DNA of 64,000 nucleotides from Doryteuthis pealeii (Eukaryota > Mollusca > Cephalopoda > Myopsida > Loliginidae): the NCBI GenBank assembly GCA_023376005.1, contig CM042179.1:17286758-17350757 (forward strand). The letters run 5' to 3'. The translations under genes and the position numbers were made by a program. Of this stretch, positions 22,694 through 36,300 are shown one piece after another. Position 1 is the first letter of the stretch. Each line of letters starts with the position of its first letter. Below the pieces are notes generated by a model. The model worked only from the letters and a program-made list of their open reading frames with translations. It made no database searches and was not told the origin of the DNA.

Positions 22694-25600
22694 GTATGTT
22701 TGGTATTACCAATTTACAAAAACACAATCTTCAGGTTAGTTTTCAGAGGGAAAACTGAAATTTTCCTATACTGGAAGACAAAGTAGTATTGTATATTTTA
22801 CTAGACATGCAAATGCATCAATATTTTAAAGTAGGGAATTTGTTTAAGAATTCAAAGTTAAACAAAATGGTGCATCTCTTAATAAACAATGAACTTTTAT
22901 AGGATAAATGAAAGGAAAATTTATTAAAATAGAATTAAATGTTTATATTTTTGTATAATGAACAGTAAAATACCAAACAACACATGATACAAAAACAATC
23001 ATCAATATTTAGATTGAAAACTTACTCAAGTATATTTATCATTTACTCAAAAATATCAGAGTAACTTGTTTGAAAATCAATGAAATTTATTAAATCTTAC
23101 ATTCATTTTCTTCCCAACATTTTGATTCATTCATTCTCCAACCTTCTTTTGTCCATTAGTTTTATTGCATCAAAGGATACCCATAATGCAATGCAGCTAA
23201 TAAAACAATAACAGATTTTTTTAAATTCACCTAAAGAGCAGAAAGTGAACCAGACAAAATATGGAAAAAAATAAAATAAAAAATATAGTAAGTTTCATCC
23301 TCTGACAAAGTATAACATTTCATTAAAATATCAGGTGATTAACTTCCTATGCCCTAATTATTTCAAATTATTTTAGGATATTAGTAGTATTTATAATCTC
23401 TTATGATATTCTCTTAAAGTATTGATAAGAATTAAAAGTGGCATATAAAAGTTATCAAATAAGAATAAATAAATTTCACTGAATGAAAACAACAAATTTT
23501 AATAATCTTTAAATAATCAAATTGGCTAAAATAATAATTTATTCATAGGAATTGTACTAATAACATGTAGCATGCTAAGTAGTGAAAAGATTATTGTATA
23601 ACTTTAGTATTTTTATTTAAAAATTTCTTTGAAATAGTACACATAACAGAAATAATAATACACATAACAAATAGAGAAGGTAAAATAATAAAATTGCTGC
23701 TCCAATAAAATCAAGTGCAACATTTAGGAACTACCAAATTAAAATAAAAACTGAGAGAAAAAGATTTTTAAAAATTCAATACCATTATGGTGAGTTCCTG
23801 TTATGACAAAGATACATTTTGTACAGAAATTGATGTATTTTTGTTTTTCTTCTTCAAAATTCTTATTTACTTTAAAAGAGTAGAATTTAAAATCAAAATC
23901 AAAATAATTCTAACATCTTCAATGATTTATTTTGAAATTATATTTATAATGATAAACAAATGTTTATCATTATAAAAACTATTTCAAAGTAAATTATAAC
24001 TGATTCTTCTTAACTGAATTCTTTTACAAAGAGTGACTTTTTCCCCCAAATATTCTAATTTATAAGATTTATTTAAAATAATGCAAATTAAAAGTATATA
24101 ATTTATTTTCAAATTATAAACAATCCCTGCCCTGCAAAAATAAAAATTAAGATACATTCAATTTATCATTCACACCAAATTTAAGAAAGGATGGCATAAT
24201 CAGAACAAAAGAAAACATAATTCAGTGATTAAAATTGCAAAATATGTTATAGGAAAAGGCTAAAAAATTAAGTTAATTCAATGTCTGTATCAATCTAATG
24301 CAGAAACAATCAGGCTAAAATATTTTTCATTACAGAAATATAATCTACAGCATATTGACATAAAAAAGCTGCATTTGTAAATTTAAGTTCCATTTAGAAA
24401 TTTTTAAAAAATCCCTTTTTTTTTTTTTATAAAAATTAAAGACTTTAAAAATGTGACAAGAATTCATTTCAAAGACTTATAAAACAAATTATTTTTTCAA
24501 CCATATAAATGTGTGTACATATGTCTATGACACTATAAATTTTCATCAAATGAGTTTCTTCTAACACATCCTCTCCAGGTTTTTAGACCATTATATCACC
24601 ACCACATGCAAGGCAAATTGCGTTGATAAAATGAATTTAAAAATAACTTCATTTTTGAAAGATATGGAGAGAGAAAGAGAGAAAGGTGGTGAATTAGAAG
24701 AATTTGTTTTTCGGGTGCCTGTGATACAATAAAACATTTTTTCCTAATTATATTGCTGAATCATTTCCATGGCCAACACTACTTCTAACATGATAGTTAA
24801 AATAAAAGCAATCTAAAAAGTCATGAATTAAGTAACTGAACTAAATCTTATTCTAATATCTTTTCAGAATCAAACCAGATCTAATTTAGTTAAAAAGTTG
24901 TATCAAACTTTTTAATTCATTGATTTTTTTGAAAATAATTTGCTTGCAAACTAATCCACTATACCTGGCTTGTCTTAAATCATCCATGAATATTATCAAC
25001 TTTGTACTAAAAGAAAACCAGCAATTGTGTGTAAAAGTGTATAGATATATATTATGAATAGTTTAATTAAAATATATACTATTTACAAAAAAAAAAAAAT
25101 ATGTATTGTAATTTATATAATTTGTATAGTAAAATGGCAATAAAATATGTTCAAACTAAACTTTTACTGGAAATAGAAGTACTAACAATGAGACAGACTA
25201 CTTTTGTCACTAAATAGTATATAAAACTTTTAAACATTACAAAAGTCTCCTATATTTATAATGAAAGTTGTTTTAAAGTTTTTAAAAAAATCAGCTAGCT
25301 ACATAAATTTCAAGTTTACATTAAGGAAAAAAGGCACTTTGCAGTAAGGACATACTAAATATTTATCAATTGCAGTTATAAGTCCCATTTATTTTCAAGT
25401 CATTAAATAATGGAATACATGCTTGTGAACCTTGTTGACATTTTTTTTAATGTGAAAAATATGTAATGAATTTTTAAAATTAAAAATGTAAAAATATTAT
25501 TAGTACAGCAAGGAAAAACTTAATACAAGATTTATCAACATTTAAATTTGTCAAAGTTCAATTGGTTTAGAAAAAGTAAAACCTTAGAATCATATGTAAT

Positions 25601-25739
25601 AAAATAAATATACAAACCCTAGCATACTGTTAATGCACTAATTTTATAATTTATATTATCAAGAACAAATTTTACAAAGTAAAATTATTAGGCAACAATT
25701 CAACTCAAAAAGATATTGTAATTTATTTTGATCATAGAG
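18766..25739. other. Seven kilobases of AT-rich sequence without a gene
   Basis: I see no exon-like coding segments, tRNA or rRNA genes. It contains (AT)n at 20685-20713, (CT)n(CA)n at 22658-22693, A- and T-runs near 22259-22276 and 24417-24429, and G-runs near 20904-20912. Short open frames here are what this base composition gives by chance. Confidence 0.6.
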
Positions 25740-25787
25740 GACCAGAGCTGGACACAAAAATGTTTCTCTCGTTGGACCCATAACAAC

Positions 25788-25839
<52 letters not shown>

Positions 25840-26010
25840 TGTTATGGGTCCAACGAGAGAAAATAAAATATTTTATAAAAAAGAATGTCTGCAAAATGGA
25901 TTATGTTAAAAAAAAGAAAGAAGTTTTTTAAATCATTATTTTACATTTGCGACATGTGTTTCAGATCTTCTATCTTCTTCAGGCATTAATTAACCACATT
26001 ATATATATAC
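25740..26010 (-). mobile_element. Penelope-like element terminal fragment with TA hairpin
   Basis: An inverted repeat (GTTGGACCCATAACAACA at left and its complement at about 25837-25855) encloses a (TA)n stretch at 25792-25834. The sequence after it (TTTTATAAAAAAG, GCAAAATG, then GTTTCAGATCTTCT...CTTCTTCAGG) matches, in order, the terminal repeat of the Penelope-like element at 54064-54294. The minus strand carries a ribozyme-like core at 25941-25982. Only the terminus is present here. Confidence 0.65.
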
Positions 26011-26067
26011 CCTCAAATGGTGTACATGCTAATGCATATTTAATCAGAGGCCTGCTTGGTGACTAAA

Positions 26068-26068
<1 letters not shown>

Positions 26069-26114
<46 letters not shown>

Positions 26115-26146
26115 TACACACACACACATACATACACACCCAATTG
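26069..26146. repeat. (TA)n(CA)n microsatellite
   Basis: About 40 bp of TA repeats grading into CA and CATA repeats, immediately beyond the Penelope-like terminus. Confidence 0.9.
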
Positions 26147-26329
26147 GCACTAGAAATTAATGTTCCATAAAATGCTTATTTTAAAGATTACAACAGCTAT
26201 CCCTTTCAAATAAACTATATCCAATAATAACTAGAGTTTATTAAATATCTAAACAAGTGGTTATATACTATTCTTGTTATAGCTGAATATATATTTTTAT
26301 ATCAGATATTATTTGAACAATTGAATTTC

Positions 26330-26590
26330 TCCATTGCTGATGAATAGAATAAACTGGCTGCTGAAACACTGCATCTTTCAAAACCTCCATGCTTCCTGTA
26401 ATTCAACAACACTATACCTCATATCCCCTTTCATACACAAATACACATACATGTACATTATTACTGTATGCTATTCCTTTTCCCGATATTAGTACATAAT
26501 TCTATGTACTATACATGAGCCTTTGATGAGTTGTGGTGCACCTGAGCACTGTAATAAATTTCATTATTATTATTATGATTATTATTGATG
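26330..26590 (+). mobile_element. Possible retroelement 3' end with (ATT)n tail
   Basis: A moderately GC-richer stretch ends GTAATAAATTTC followed by ATT trinucleotides (26563-26588). Simple-sequence tails of this type terminate many SINEs and LINEs. I cannot assign a family or find its 5' end. Confidence 0.35.
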
Positions 26591-27447
26591 CTAAGACAAA
26601 GTTTTAGCCAATTCATTCCTCAGTACTCATCATCAGGTGTATAATCTAGGACAGAAAAAAAAACCCAGTGACAACAAAAAATAGTCACTGGAATCAATCT
26701 ATTTCAGTAGTGCTGAGTATAGGAAGTGCTCAGGCAAATTCCAGCTCCTACTAAGCAAAGACAAACCATATAATGGTACTAGCCCAATTTATTTACCTCC
26801 TGGTCAACAAGTCAATATATGTTGCCTCCTCCTCCTTCCTCACTTCACAACAATACATCTAGATTTCATTCCAAAGAGAGGGAGGGTTTAGTATCCATCT
26901 CCCTTCTGTCATACTAGATAAAATTAAGACAAAGGTGTTCAACTGGTATGTTAATGACTCTTCTTAAAGTTACAGACAATGCTCTTTTGTATTTAGAATA
27001 CTTGACAATATCATTATATCCTGCTCTAAGCTTTTAAACTTTTTTGTACTGACTATTGGCTGAATTAACTTGTGGAATCATTGAATCACAAAGTAAAATT
27101 AGCTTTCCTCTCTTTCAATTTAATAATTAACAAATTTGTAGATTTCAATATTTTCTTTAAATATCATATATAAGATTTCTGTAGTTAACTAATTATGTGA
27201 GGTTTCCTATGAAGAGACAAGATACATTAAAAACAATGAAATTTCTGAAGGATCTAAATGCAAATAAATCAATATATCCTTTTTTTAAAATAATATATCT
27301 AAAGATAACTAAAAGAAAATCTTTCTACCAACCTGTGATGCAAATTAAAATGCTGCAATAATTTTTTTAAAATTATACAAATATTAATTATTAACTAAGG
27401 AAAAGAATGTTAAAAGCACATTTTTCTTATTTCTAGTGCAATGATCT

Positions 27448-27488
<41 letters not shown>

Positions 27489-30400
27489 AAATGCAATAAA
27501 AACAGATGTTCCTAGCTCCCTGATTCATAACCAGTGTTATACATTAACTCTTGTTTGGAGTGACTGGAAAAAATGTATATGACTAAAATTTATTTGAAAA
27601 TGTTAGTTCCCACTGTTGTTTTCTTGAATAAAAGAGAAAAACCATTCAAGACAGGTCAAAAAATAAATAAAACAAGAAGAAAAAAAAAACAAAAAAAAAA
27701 AAACAAAAAGAAAATAAATGTAAATACTTTTATTTAATTTTCTTCAAATGATTCTAGCAAATTGCAATGTTTATTTTTGACAGATAAATAGATGGAAGGC
27801 TACTTTATTACCACCCCCATTTGAAGTAGAGACACCATACTTCAAAAGAATAGTCTTCTCTGAAAAGATGATGCACATTTAATTATGGAAACATAAAAAT
27901 TTCGGGCTCAAAAATCTTCCTTCATTCATTGGCAGGAAGTGAAAATAGAAAAAGTCTGATGAACATAAACATATTAGAATAATCAAAGTTATCCAATAAA
28001 TCACCACTCTTTTCAATCTTTAAGGAAAATTTTGGTCTGGTCTGAATATGCTTTTAGAATATTATCACATTTTGTCTTGTCTTTTTATGTGGTGTGTGTG
28101 TATGTATCTTTTTTTTTTCTTTTTTTCTTTTTTCTTTTTTTTTTTTTTTTTAAAGTTAATGAATCTAAGGGAAATATCTGTGTCATTTTATTTTGAGCAA
28201 TCCAATTGACAAACTATTTAGCCAATAGGAGACCAAAAGCAGCTAAGACTTACCAATACTGTTGTCACTAAATGCTTATGAGGACTGTAAAATTTGATCA
28301 AGATATTCAAACAAAATAATTACATTTTCTATCCTATTCTTAGTACTGTATCTTTTATTCACAAGGGATAAATTTGCCTGCAATCAGTAAGCATTTAAAT
28401 TTCTAAAAATATGTTACTCAAGTAAAAATTATTTGAAAATATTATCAAAACAAAACAAAAAATCCTGTAAAATAAGTCACACACATGAGGTTCTTTTAAG
28501 CACATTTCTAATTACCTTTTTTTTTAAATCATGGCAACAAAAAAGTTATAAAAGTCAATTAAAAAAAAAAAAAAAAAAAAAATCAAAGATTTGATTGCAG
28601 CATATAAGTTAGCAACCTTGTGAATTTACAGTATTTTAAGATATTTCTTCTATGAATAAATTTATATGTGGACATATTTGAGGTATTAGAACAGATAGCT
28701 CAGAGGATGGAAACAACTTAAACTGTGTGCAAGCCAAATAACTTGTCAACGGTAACACCAAGATACTAGTACACCGTAATGAATGGCCAAAGACAAATAG
28801 CAACATTAAATTTAATATTATTGGGTTTTTTATGTTCACAGGATGAAGCTATTGTACATATTAATATACGACCTGAATGAGATGTCTCAATGTTCAGGAA
28901 GAAAAGGGACTTTTAATATACAAAAACTTGACAAATTTTACAAGAGATCAATCATATTAGGTAATATGAAAATAATTTCAAAGAAAAGAAAAATAAAGTA
29001 GATGAAAGGAGAGAAAGAGATTTGGAGTTATTAATATCTCTTTATCACTTAGCATCACAATCTTTGCTTAGGATGGCATTCACAAAAAATCCAGATATTT
29101 GAATGTAATGATTAGCTAGTGATTCTAGTTTACACAGAATATGACCAATATAATATTTCATAAATTTTGTATGGTTTTCAAAACAGTTTGGTTTTGAAAT
29201 AAATATGATTTATACATAATGCAAAATTCTTCAATGATTGGCATAATGGAAAGTGATTACATTACAGCACATGTTACAATAATGCATGTGGTATTATTAT
29301 TAGTGGTTGTTGTTTAATCCTGGGCATTTTCATACCAGACAAATGCATAAAACATTTTCATAGGCCACAGCTTACCCAGCAGTAATTACAACTAGTGAGC
29401 ATAAACACATATACACACAAAAATAGGAAAGTGTTAGAAGAAAGAATTGATATTTTGATAGGGTTTTTAACTGATAAAAAAGTAAACTTCTTGCAGTCTA
29501 AAAATTCTAAACACACAAACATAACAGCTAGACATGACATTTTAGCTATTGTATTGCCTGATAGTTTGGTCAATATTTCCCAGGCCATACCTCCCCGTTG
29601 CAGTTAAGGGAAGAAAATATCGCATTTTAAAGGTTTGCTGTTAACACCAAGGAGCCTCAAGCATTTTTAGGAAAGCTTACATTACTAAATAAATGACATT
29701 TCAATGTGTTTTGTATTATCTGGAAGATACAGATAAATACCCACATTAAATAATCTTGAGTTGAATTTTGCATCATATGGGAATGCAAATATATATTGCA
29801 TGACTTACTCTTGAGAAGTTAACTTGGCCAATACTTTTGGATTTAATAATGAATATCATTATGAACTTATCAAAATATAATTCTTCAAAAGTATTCTAAG
29901 AATGAAAAATATAGAAGTTTAAATCAATTCTCCATACATAACAAGGATGATGGTAATACATTCATTTTTCTTTTGTGTAACAAAAGTAATAAATTCAATC
30001 AAATTAAATGTTAAAAACCAGTTGCCAATCAAGATAAAAGTAAAACATTATGATGGAAGATTTATAATCAGGAATGAGATCAATAATCATTTATGACTGA
30101 GGAACTAAACTGAAGAATGAAGTATCGGTAATTGTAGCTTATGAATTAATATATACACCATACTACAGGCACCAACACCACAGAGTTGCAACAATTACTT
30201 TATCTTAAAATGGCAACAGGAACCATTAAACAAAAAAACCCAAAAAACCCACAACCCACAAAGCTCTACAGACAATATTTATTCAAAAATTAGTTGTATA
30301 TGGCTTTATTATTTCATATAAAATTAAATAAAATAAGTAGACTTTACAAGAGTATTCTAATTTATTTTTCACCTCGTTTTCACAAAAAAATTAAAAATTT

Positions 30401-32040
30401 ATAAAGATAACTAATAAAAATGACAAACTGAATTTATAACTAATGAAAAAAATTAAAAAACGTTTTCAGCTTAAAAATATTATTTGGAGCCCTGTGGGTT
30501 AAATGGACCTATAAAATAAAGTAAGCAAGAAGAAAGAAAAATTGAACTTGTGTTTCTTTCATATAAATTTAAGGCAGAACTTTTTTTCACAGCAAAAACA
30601 ACTAAATGCAAGAAGTATATTACAACAACTGAGAACATCTTTACACTTATGACAGGAAATGACCATCAGTCAGATTTAATACATCAATACAGATACCAAT
30701 CACCAGTCAGAAAATGCAGGAGATATTCATGATTAAAAAAATTGTAATAATTGAAATTTCTATTGACAATTTTTCAAAATTAAGGTCAATATGTTTTCAA
30801 AATTCAGCTTAGTGGAGTGTATATAATAGAAGGAAAATTGAGGAGGGGGAGGAGGAAACAAAATAATTAAGGAGGAATTAAAAATGTTTTCTATATTACA
30901 GTTTAAACTATAAATAAGGCAAATATATGAAAAATTTAGTAAGACTTAAATGATAAAAATAGATGATTGTGTGCACATGTATGAGGATATGCCAGTGTAT
31001 GTATGTATATGCACAAGTCCTGTAGGCTGAAGATTCAACTTCCAATAACCAGTGCCAGTTATCATGGACTGTATCTGTGTGGCCAAATAAGCACACATAA
31101 TTCCATTAGGACATGCACTGAAGGACAAATTGTTCTTAGCACAGAAATTATAAATGTGCAATGGAAATATTTCCAGCAAAGCAGAGAGCGAATATGTTCT
31201 TTTGGTTTCTCCAAGTTATAACACAGCATAAACATGCATCATTCACATAAAATAAGAGAATTAATGCATCCCAATTTCTGTAATCATTTGAAAAATGGCG
31301 AAATTTGATGCAAATTTGTAATAGCATTCAGAAAGAACAGAATGCATGAATGCTAAGAAGGCCTCATGCAAGCAGAAAAGATGCTATGCAGTGATCTTAG
31401 CAAGCATGAAGAGAATACTATGTAGAGAAGTGAACAGATTACATAGTGTGCTTTTGAAATGTATGTAGCATGAGAAATATTTACTATTGAAAGAATAAGT
31501 GTATGCAAGAATGCTACATTATAATTCACTTACACAACTGTTGTGTGTGGGGCACCATGGGAGGCTACAAGTCAGCACTGCAATTTAGCAGGTGGGCAAG
31601 TAGTCTGCATGAAGACATTTTGAATGGGTGAACTACTTTCAAATGTTCCTATGTTTAAGTGGTTGAACATTGAAATCAAGTGCATGTTTTATTTGGACAT
31701 TTTGTAAGTACCATGCACATAATCTAAGAATAGGCCAAGGAAGGATGGTTAGAATTTACCTAGCAGAGAAAATATTTGCATTTTCCAAAGGATCAAGAAG
31801 ATATTTATTATGTGTTTTTATTAAGACTTTTTTCTTTTTTTTTACAGAAAAAATAATGTTTTAAAATTTTCCTTCATGAAGACACACACCACTAGCAAGC
31901 ACAAGTTCTACAAACACTTGTGTCTTCATATGGCAGTATGAATAGTATATTAGCACGCATGGTTTTGGTATATGCATTTTGTAGTAACAATGTTTCCACA
32001 GTATATCTATGTAAATAATAATTAATAAAAATTTTCATTA
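26591..32040. other. AT-rich sequence downstream of the ZDHHC gene, no gene seen
   Basis: It contains poly(A) at 27451-27483 and 28561-28582 and a T/C-rich run at 28106-28152. No ORF shows family features; the pair at 29358-29607 overlap on opposite strands and neither is convincing. The part nearest 32000 could belong to a long 3' UTR, but nothing in the sequence proves it. Confidence 0.5.
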
Positions 32041-32142
32041 TTCCAAATCTTGCTTGATGAAGCCATTTTCTGTAACTAGGATCTTCTCTTCCATCCTCTT
32101 AATGATATCATCAGCCATTCCCTTGAAATAAAGAGTTGGCAG

Positions 32143-32210
32143 TTATGCTTTCTTTGGCAGCACAACACTGCTGCCAGCCTCCTCGTACATGCTGTCTGTT
32201 CTTCGAGGAC
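32143..32210 (-). other. Coding-like block, possible alternative terminal exon of the ZDHHC gene
   Basis: On the minus strand an AG at 32212-32211 is followed by an open frame reading GPRR-like codons, then DSMYEEAGSSVVLPKKA and TAA at 32145-32143. The block is far less AT-rich than its surroundings. Its AGCATGTA(C/T)GA core resembles the end of the annotated last exon, which reads [12 protein letters not shown]. It lies 290 bp downstream of that exon's stop. No good phase-matched donor is evident in exon 8 (the only candidate, GTTA|GTGAAG, is weak). It may be 3' UTR sequence, a relic or an alternative exon. Confidence 0.3.
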
Positions 32211-32315
32211 CTCAGCACAACCAACTCACAGTAAACACCATGAGATGAGATTCAAAACAAGCAATGACAGCTTTCTTCTAAAAAATGAATTGCAGCCACA
32301 AAACATTGGACTGAG

Positions 32316-32378
32316 TTTATTTTTCTCTGCACATGTTTTTTTTTTAAAGTGATCATCTTCAGCTGTAGATATTTTATT
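32316..32378 (-). promoter_or_regulatory. Candidate polyadenylation signals of the ZDHHC gene
   Basis: AATAAA on the minus strand occurs at 32378-32373 and 32321-32316, about 120 and 180 bases past the stop codon. In sequence this AT-rich the hexamer is common by chance, so use of either site is a guess. A longer 3' UTR is equally possible. Confidence 0.25.
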
Positions 32379-32499
32379 TTTTCTTATAGACAATTTACAC
32401 ATTCTATAACCCAGACAACAATACTTTAGCCACCAAGGGTGCACACATATCATGGTTTCTTGAGTACAAAAGAGGTAATAATCAAAGCTGCAAAAATGA

Positions 32500-33318
32500 T
32501 CAAACAGAGATTTCATAGGTAGAATCATACATGCTGCGCGGTTTATCTTCTTCATGACGAGTTTCTGATCTTTTAGATGGAGTAGATTGTTGTTTTTCCT
32601 TAAGTTCCACAGCTTCACTAACTTCCAAAGCTCGCACAAATGACATTGGACGACGAGGCCCTCTTATATCTTCAGCTTCATATGGCATAGAAGAATAATC
32701 CCCCGATGATTGATGTCTATGAGGAGAAGAATAATTTACACTGTTGCCATGTTCATATTGTGGTCGTCCAGCACCTGTAGGATACTGATAATGCTGTGGT
32801 CTATTTTTACTGTCCAGAGTATAAATAACTGGACTTCCTGTCCTGCCAAAGCCCCTATTTACATTTGCACCCATATAGGGAGCATGTGAAGGTCCTGCAG
32901 ATGGCATTGTCATTTGTGGCCCAGGTGTGAGAGAAGTAAACCCATTTGAACGGGGGGTATGATAACCTATAGGAGGCTTACCATAACTAGATTTAGTAGG
33001 ACTGGGAGAGCTGGACTGGGATTTAACAGTGGGAGAACTAATAGGAGAAACCACTTCAGGTGTTGCTACAGGAGCTTTTTTGTCAGCTGGGCGTGTTCTC
33101 TGGGGTGATTGAGTGTATAAGTTTCGAGGTTTACTGATTCTGGGGGATATTCTACCAACATGATTTTCTTGGTGAGCTTGAACAGCTGCCCCAACTGATG
33201 TTGGGTTATTAGGATCAAAAAGATTGCTGTAAGATCCTGACTGTTTGGGTGGACTTGGCTCACAATCCATTGATTGACTCTGTCTTTCTGTTTCTTCATC
33301 TAAAGATAGACTGGCTTG
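32500..33318 (-). CDS. ZDHHC5/8-like: ZDHHC5/8-like last exon: Ser/Pro-rich tail and PDZ ligand
   Basis: 819 bp: 272 codons and TGA at 32502-32500. It begins [17 protein letters not shown] after the acceptor TATGTTTCAG|CAA. The tail is rich in Ser, Pro, Thr and Gln with little predicted structure, as in ZDHHC5/8, and contains [25 protein letters not shown] and many SP sites that could be phosphorylated. It ends STYEISV; EISV is the conserved C-terminal ligand by which ZDHHC5/8 bind PDZ scaffolds. Codon use is much less AT-biased than the surroundings. Confidence 0.95.
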   Translation of the reverse strand, partial: QASLSLDEETERQSQSMDCEPSPPKQSGSYSNLFDPNNPTSVGAAVQAHQENHVGRISPRISKPRNLYTQSPQRTRPADKKAPVATPEVVSPISSPTVKSQSSSPSPTKSSYGKPPIGYHTPRSNGFTSLTPGPQMTMPSAGPSHAPYMGANVNRGFGRTGSPVIYTLDSKNRPQHYQYPTGAGRPQYEHGNSVNYSSPHRHQSSGDYSSMPYEAEDIRGPRRPMSFVRALEVSEAVELKEKQQSTPSKRSETRHEEDKPRSMYDSTYEISV

Positions 33319-36300
33319 CTGAAACATAAGCAGTTTGATCAGTTAAATGATTTTAAACTCAACATATACCAAACAGTAAAATAAAAAATAAAACTTAAGC
33401 ACATTTCTATCAAAGACTATAAATGAATTAATATCTAAATAGGTTTTACAACTAATGATAGCACTAATATTCAATTATCACATTCATTGAAAGAGAATTT
33501 AAAATTTATTATTACTTTAGTGTAATAGTAGAAGATTGTTCAATTATGAAATCTTATTTCATTAAATTAAGCAAGAAATTTATTAAGTAAATAAAATGAT
33601 AACTAAATTTTATAACCATTATAATTATTTGCAAATATTTTTGTTTCATTCTTTAAAATAATTATTCATCAATAAAATAATGACAAATACAAGTGGACAT
33701 TTCATTACAATTATGTTAAAAAAAGAAAATTTGTTTTCAAAGATTATACGTACCCTATGATTGGAGGAACTGTCATGTTTGATACCATTACTATTATCCA
33801 TAAATATTTTCACATCTTTTTCAGCAGCAACATAAGTCACTCGAGAAGACTCAATCTGAACAGTTTTTGTTCTTGGCTTATATGATACTAGCCTAAGAAA
33901 TAAAAAAAAATAAAAAAAAAACATTTAAAATCAAATGTATTCATTATATTCTACTTCTGTAAGAAAGTAGTGATTCAGATCATAATGTATACTGCCATCT
34001 GTACATTAATCAAAGCCTTATTCAATACTAGGGTCTTCAACATGTGGGGATTTGGGTGGTAGTGATTTTAAGAGCACAATAATTTTATTTGGAGAAAACC
34101 ATTAAAGGACATTTTTAAGTAATCTAATTTGATTTTAACAATCTTAAAACATTAATTTCAAGTGAATATAAAGTTTTCATCTTTAAAACAAATTTAATTT
34201 ATATAAAATATATCAAAGTTGGCAGTAAGAAAACAATGTTGAACATAAAATAAACAGTGGCAGTTTTAACCAATATTTGATGGCAAGTTGTTGAAAGAGG
34301 CACTTTCACTTTTTTACTGGAACAGTTACCACCACCCCCCTCCAAAAATAATTCATAGAAAGTGTTAAATGTGTTTACATTCTTCAGATTTAGGTAGATT
34401 AAATCAATCCTCCTCTCCCCCAAAATGTTTTTTAAATTTATTTGTTTTAATATTTCAGTAATCTTAATATTTTGACATCACAGATTCCTGCCCTAATTTA
34501 CACTATGTTTTTACTTGTCAGCATAAAGCCTAATTCTGGCCAAATGTCTTGTTTCTTGCTTTTTATCAGCAAATTAACTCTTGGAAAACAAAAACTTTTT
34601 TACTCAAACTTTCTTCTAAATAATGGTATTTGTGACAATGAAATTAGAATTATGTCAATTTGATTGTGGAGATATTTTTTTGTTGAACTTCTGTAGAAAG
34701 TATTTGACTGACAAATATTTTTAAAAATTTTAAGCCTTGCTAAAATATTTATTTTTTTCCTAAAAATTAAATCATTTTAATCGATTAAACGCTGAACATA
34801 ATTATAAAGAAAATGTTAAAGTTAGATATTCTAAATTTTACGAAGGTGGGGGTGGGCAGTTTAGATTCATAATAGAATAAAGAAACTTTAAAGGTTGTAA
34901 AAAGAAGAAGAAAAAATAGCCATGACCTGTGTTCAATGAATAATAATATTTAAATTCCATTTTTGTACATTCTCAAACTATGCCCAATTTATATAACAAA
35001 ATATGCCAGTTTTCCAGTGGAAAACATTACATTTTTTCATAGAAACAAATCTAAAATTGTTTGTTCTTTTAATAAAATAAATTAAAATTAGGTGAGTTCA
35101 TAGAGAAAACTTGTCTCTTTTTTAAAAAATGTAAATATTTTTAACACACATTCCAGCCCCTCTCAAAATATTAAAAGGCTCAAAGGAAAAGGTATGTTTG
35201 TCATAAGCCTACCTAATTTTATTTTAATATTTCATAAAAAAAAATAAAGATAACTGTAACAGTTTTGTAAAGTGGAATTTATTTTTAAAACCTTTAACGA
35301 ATACCCAATTATCTTTAAAGTAGTCTGACCCTGACAAATTCTTGTCTTGTTCAGTGTTGCGTAAAAATAAAAAAAAATATTGCAACATGATGAAAGCGAA
35401 ATTTCATCAGATGGAATCAACAAGTAGCCAATCAGAAATATTCTTATAATTTAAAAAATGCACACCTCCCAAAATATTAAAAGGCTCAAAGAAACAATTT
35501 GATTGTCATACTTGGAGAATTTAATTACAGGCTGGAAAAATAACTTGTTAACAAGGTGCATATTTTTATGACATAAAATGTCATTGTAAAATTCCATATT
35601 GTAAAATACAAAACAAAAAAACAAAAAAAACAAACAAAAAAAAAAACAACTAAATTATTTCTTCAATTAAAAGTTGATATTAAAGAACATAACTTTGATT
35701 ACAACATAATTGCTCAAAATGTAGTTATTAAAATATTGTTTTTTTATGTAACAGGCTATATCATATGAAAAGTTTATCCCATAGAAATCTTTAATGGTAC
35801 AGTTTCAAGATTATGTAGATTTCTTTTCTCCATGAAATCAGTCATGCTGAATAAAAAAAAAAAAATATCACAGGTCAATGGGTGTTTTTCTGTTTTATGT
35901 TGTCAAATTAAAGGATTGCAGAAATTCATAAACATATCTGTTAGTTTGTGAAATCATTTAATTCAGTATGGAAAGAGAGCATCAAATATTGATAAATATA
36001 TTTTTCAATAATTAGTGTTTGAGTCTCATTAGGCAACTAAAAGAATCAGCACTAAAAGTTTTGAAGTTTTCTTACAATTTTAAAAAGTAAAATAAACATT
36101 TTCTTCATATTCTGTGCAATAAATGTGTGAAAATTAAGACTGTAAATATGATAATAAAAGAAAAAAAATCAAAGAAAACTTTTGATAAAAACAAAATTCT
36201 TGTTTCTGAGAACTTTTTTTTTCTAAAAAGTTGAAATCAATTTTTGATTGATTTATGCAAGAAAATTTTCTGTTTTCTGATCAATAAGAAATAATAATTT

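Noticed and set aside
25700..25931. Overlapping frames with repeated YIYIYI
   Set aside because: Translation of a TA microsatellite and its flanking palindrome on both strands.
32226..32639. 137-codon minus-strand frame overlapping the last ZDHHC exon
   Set aside because: It is in a different frame from the supported exon and runs into the 3' flank; a shadow of the real coding sequence.
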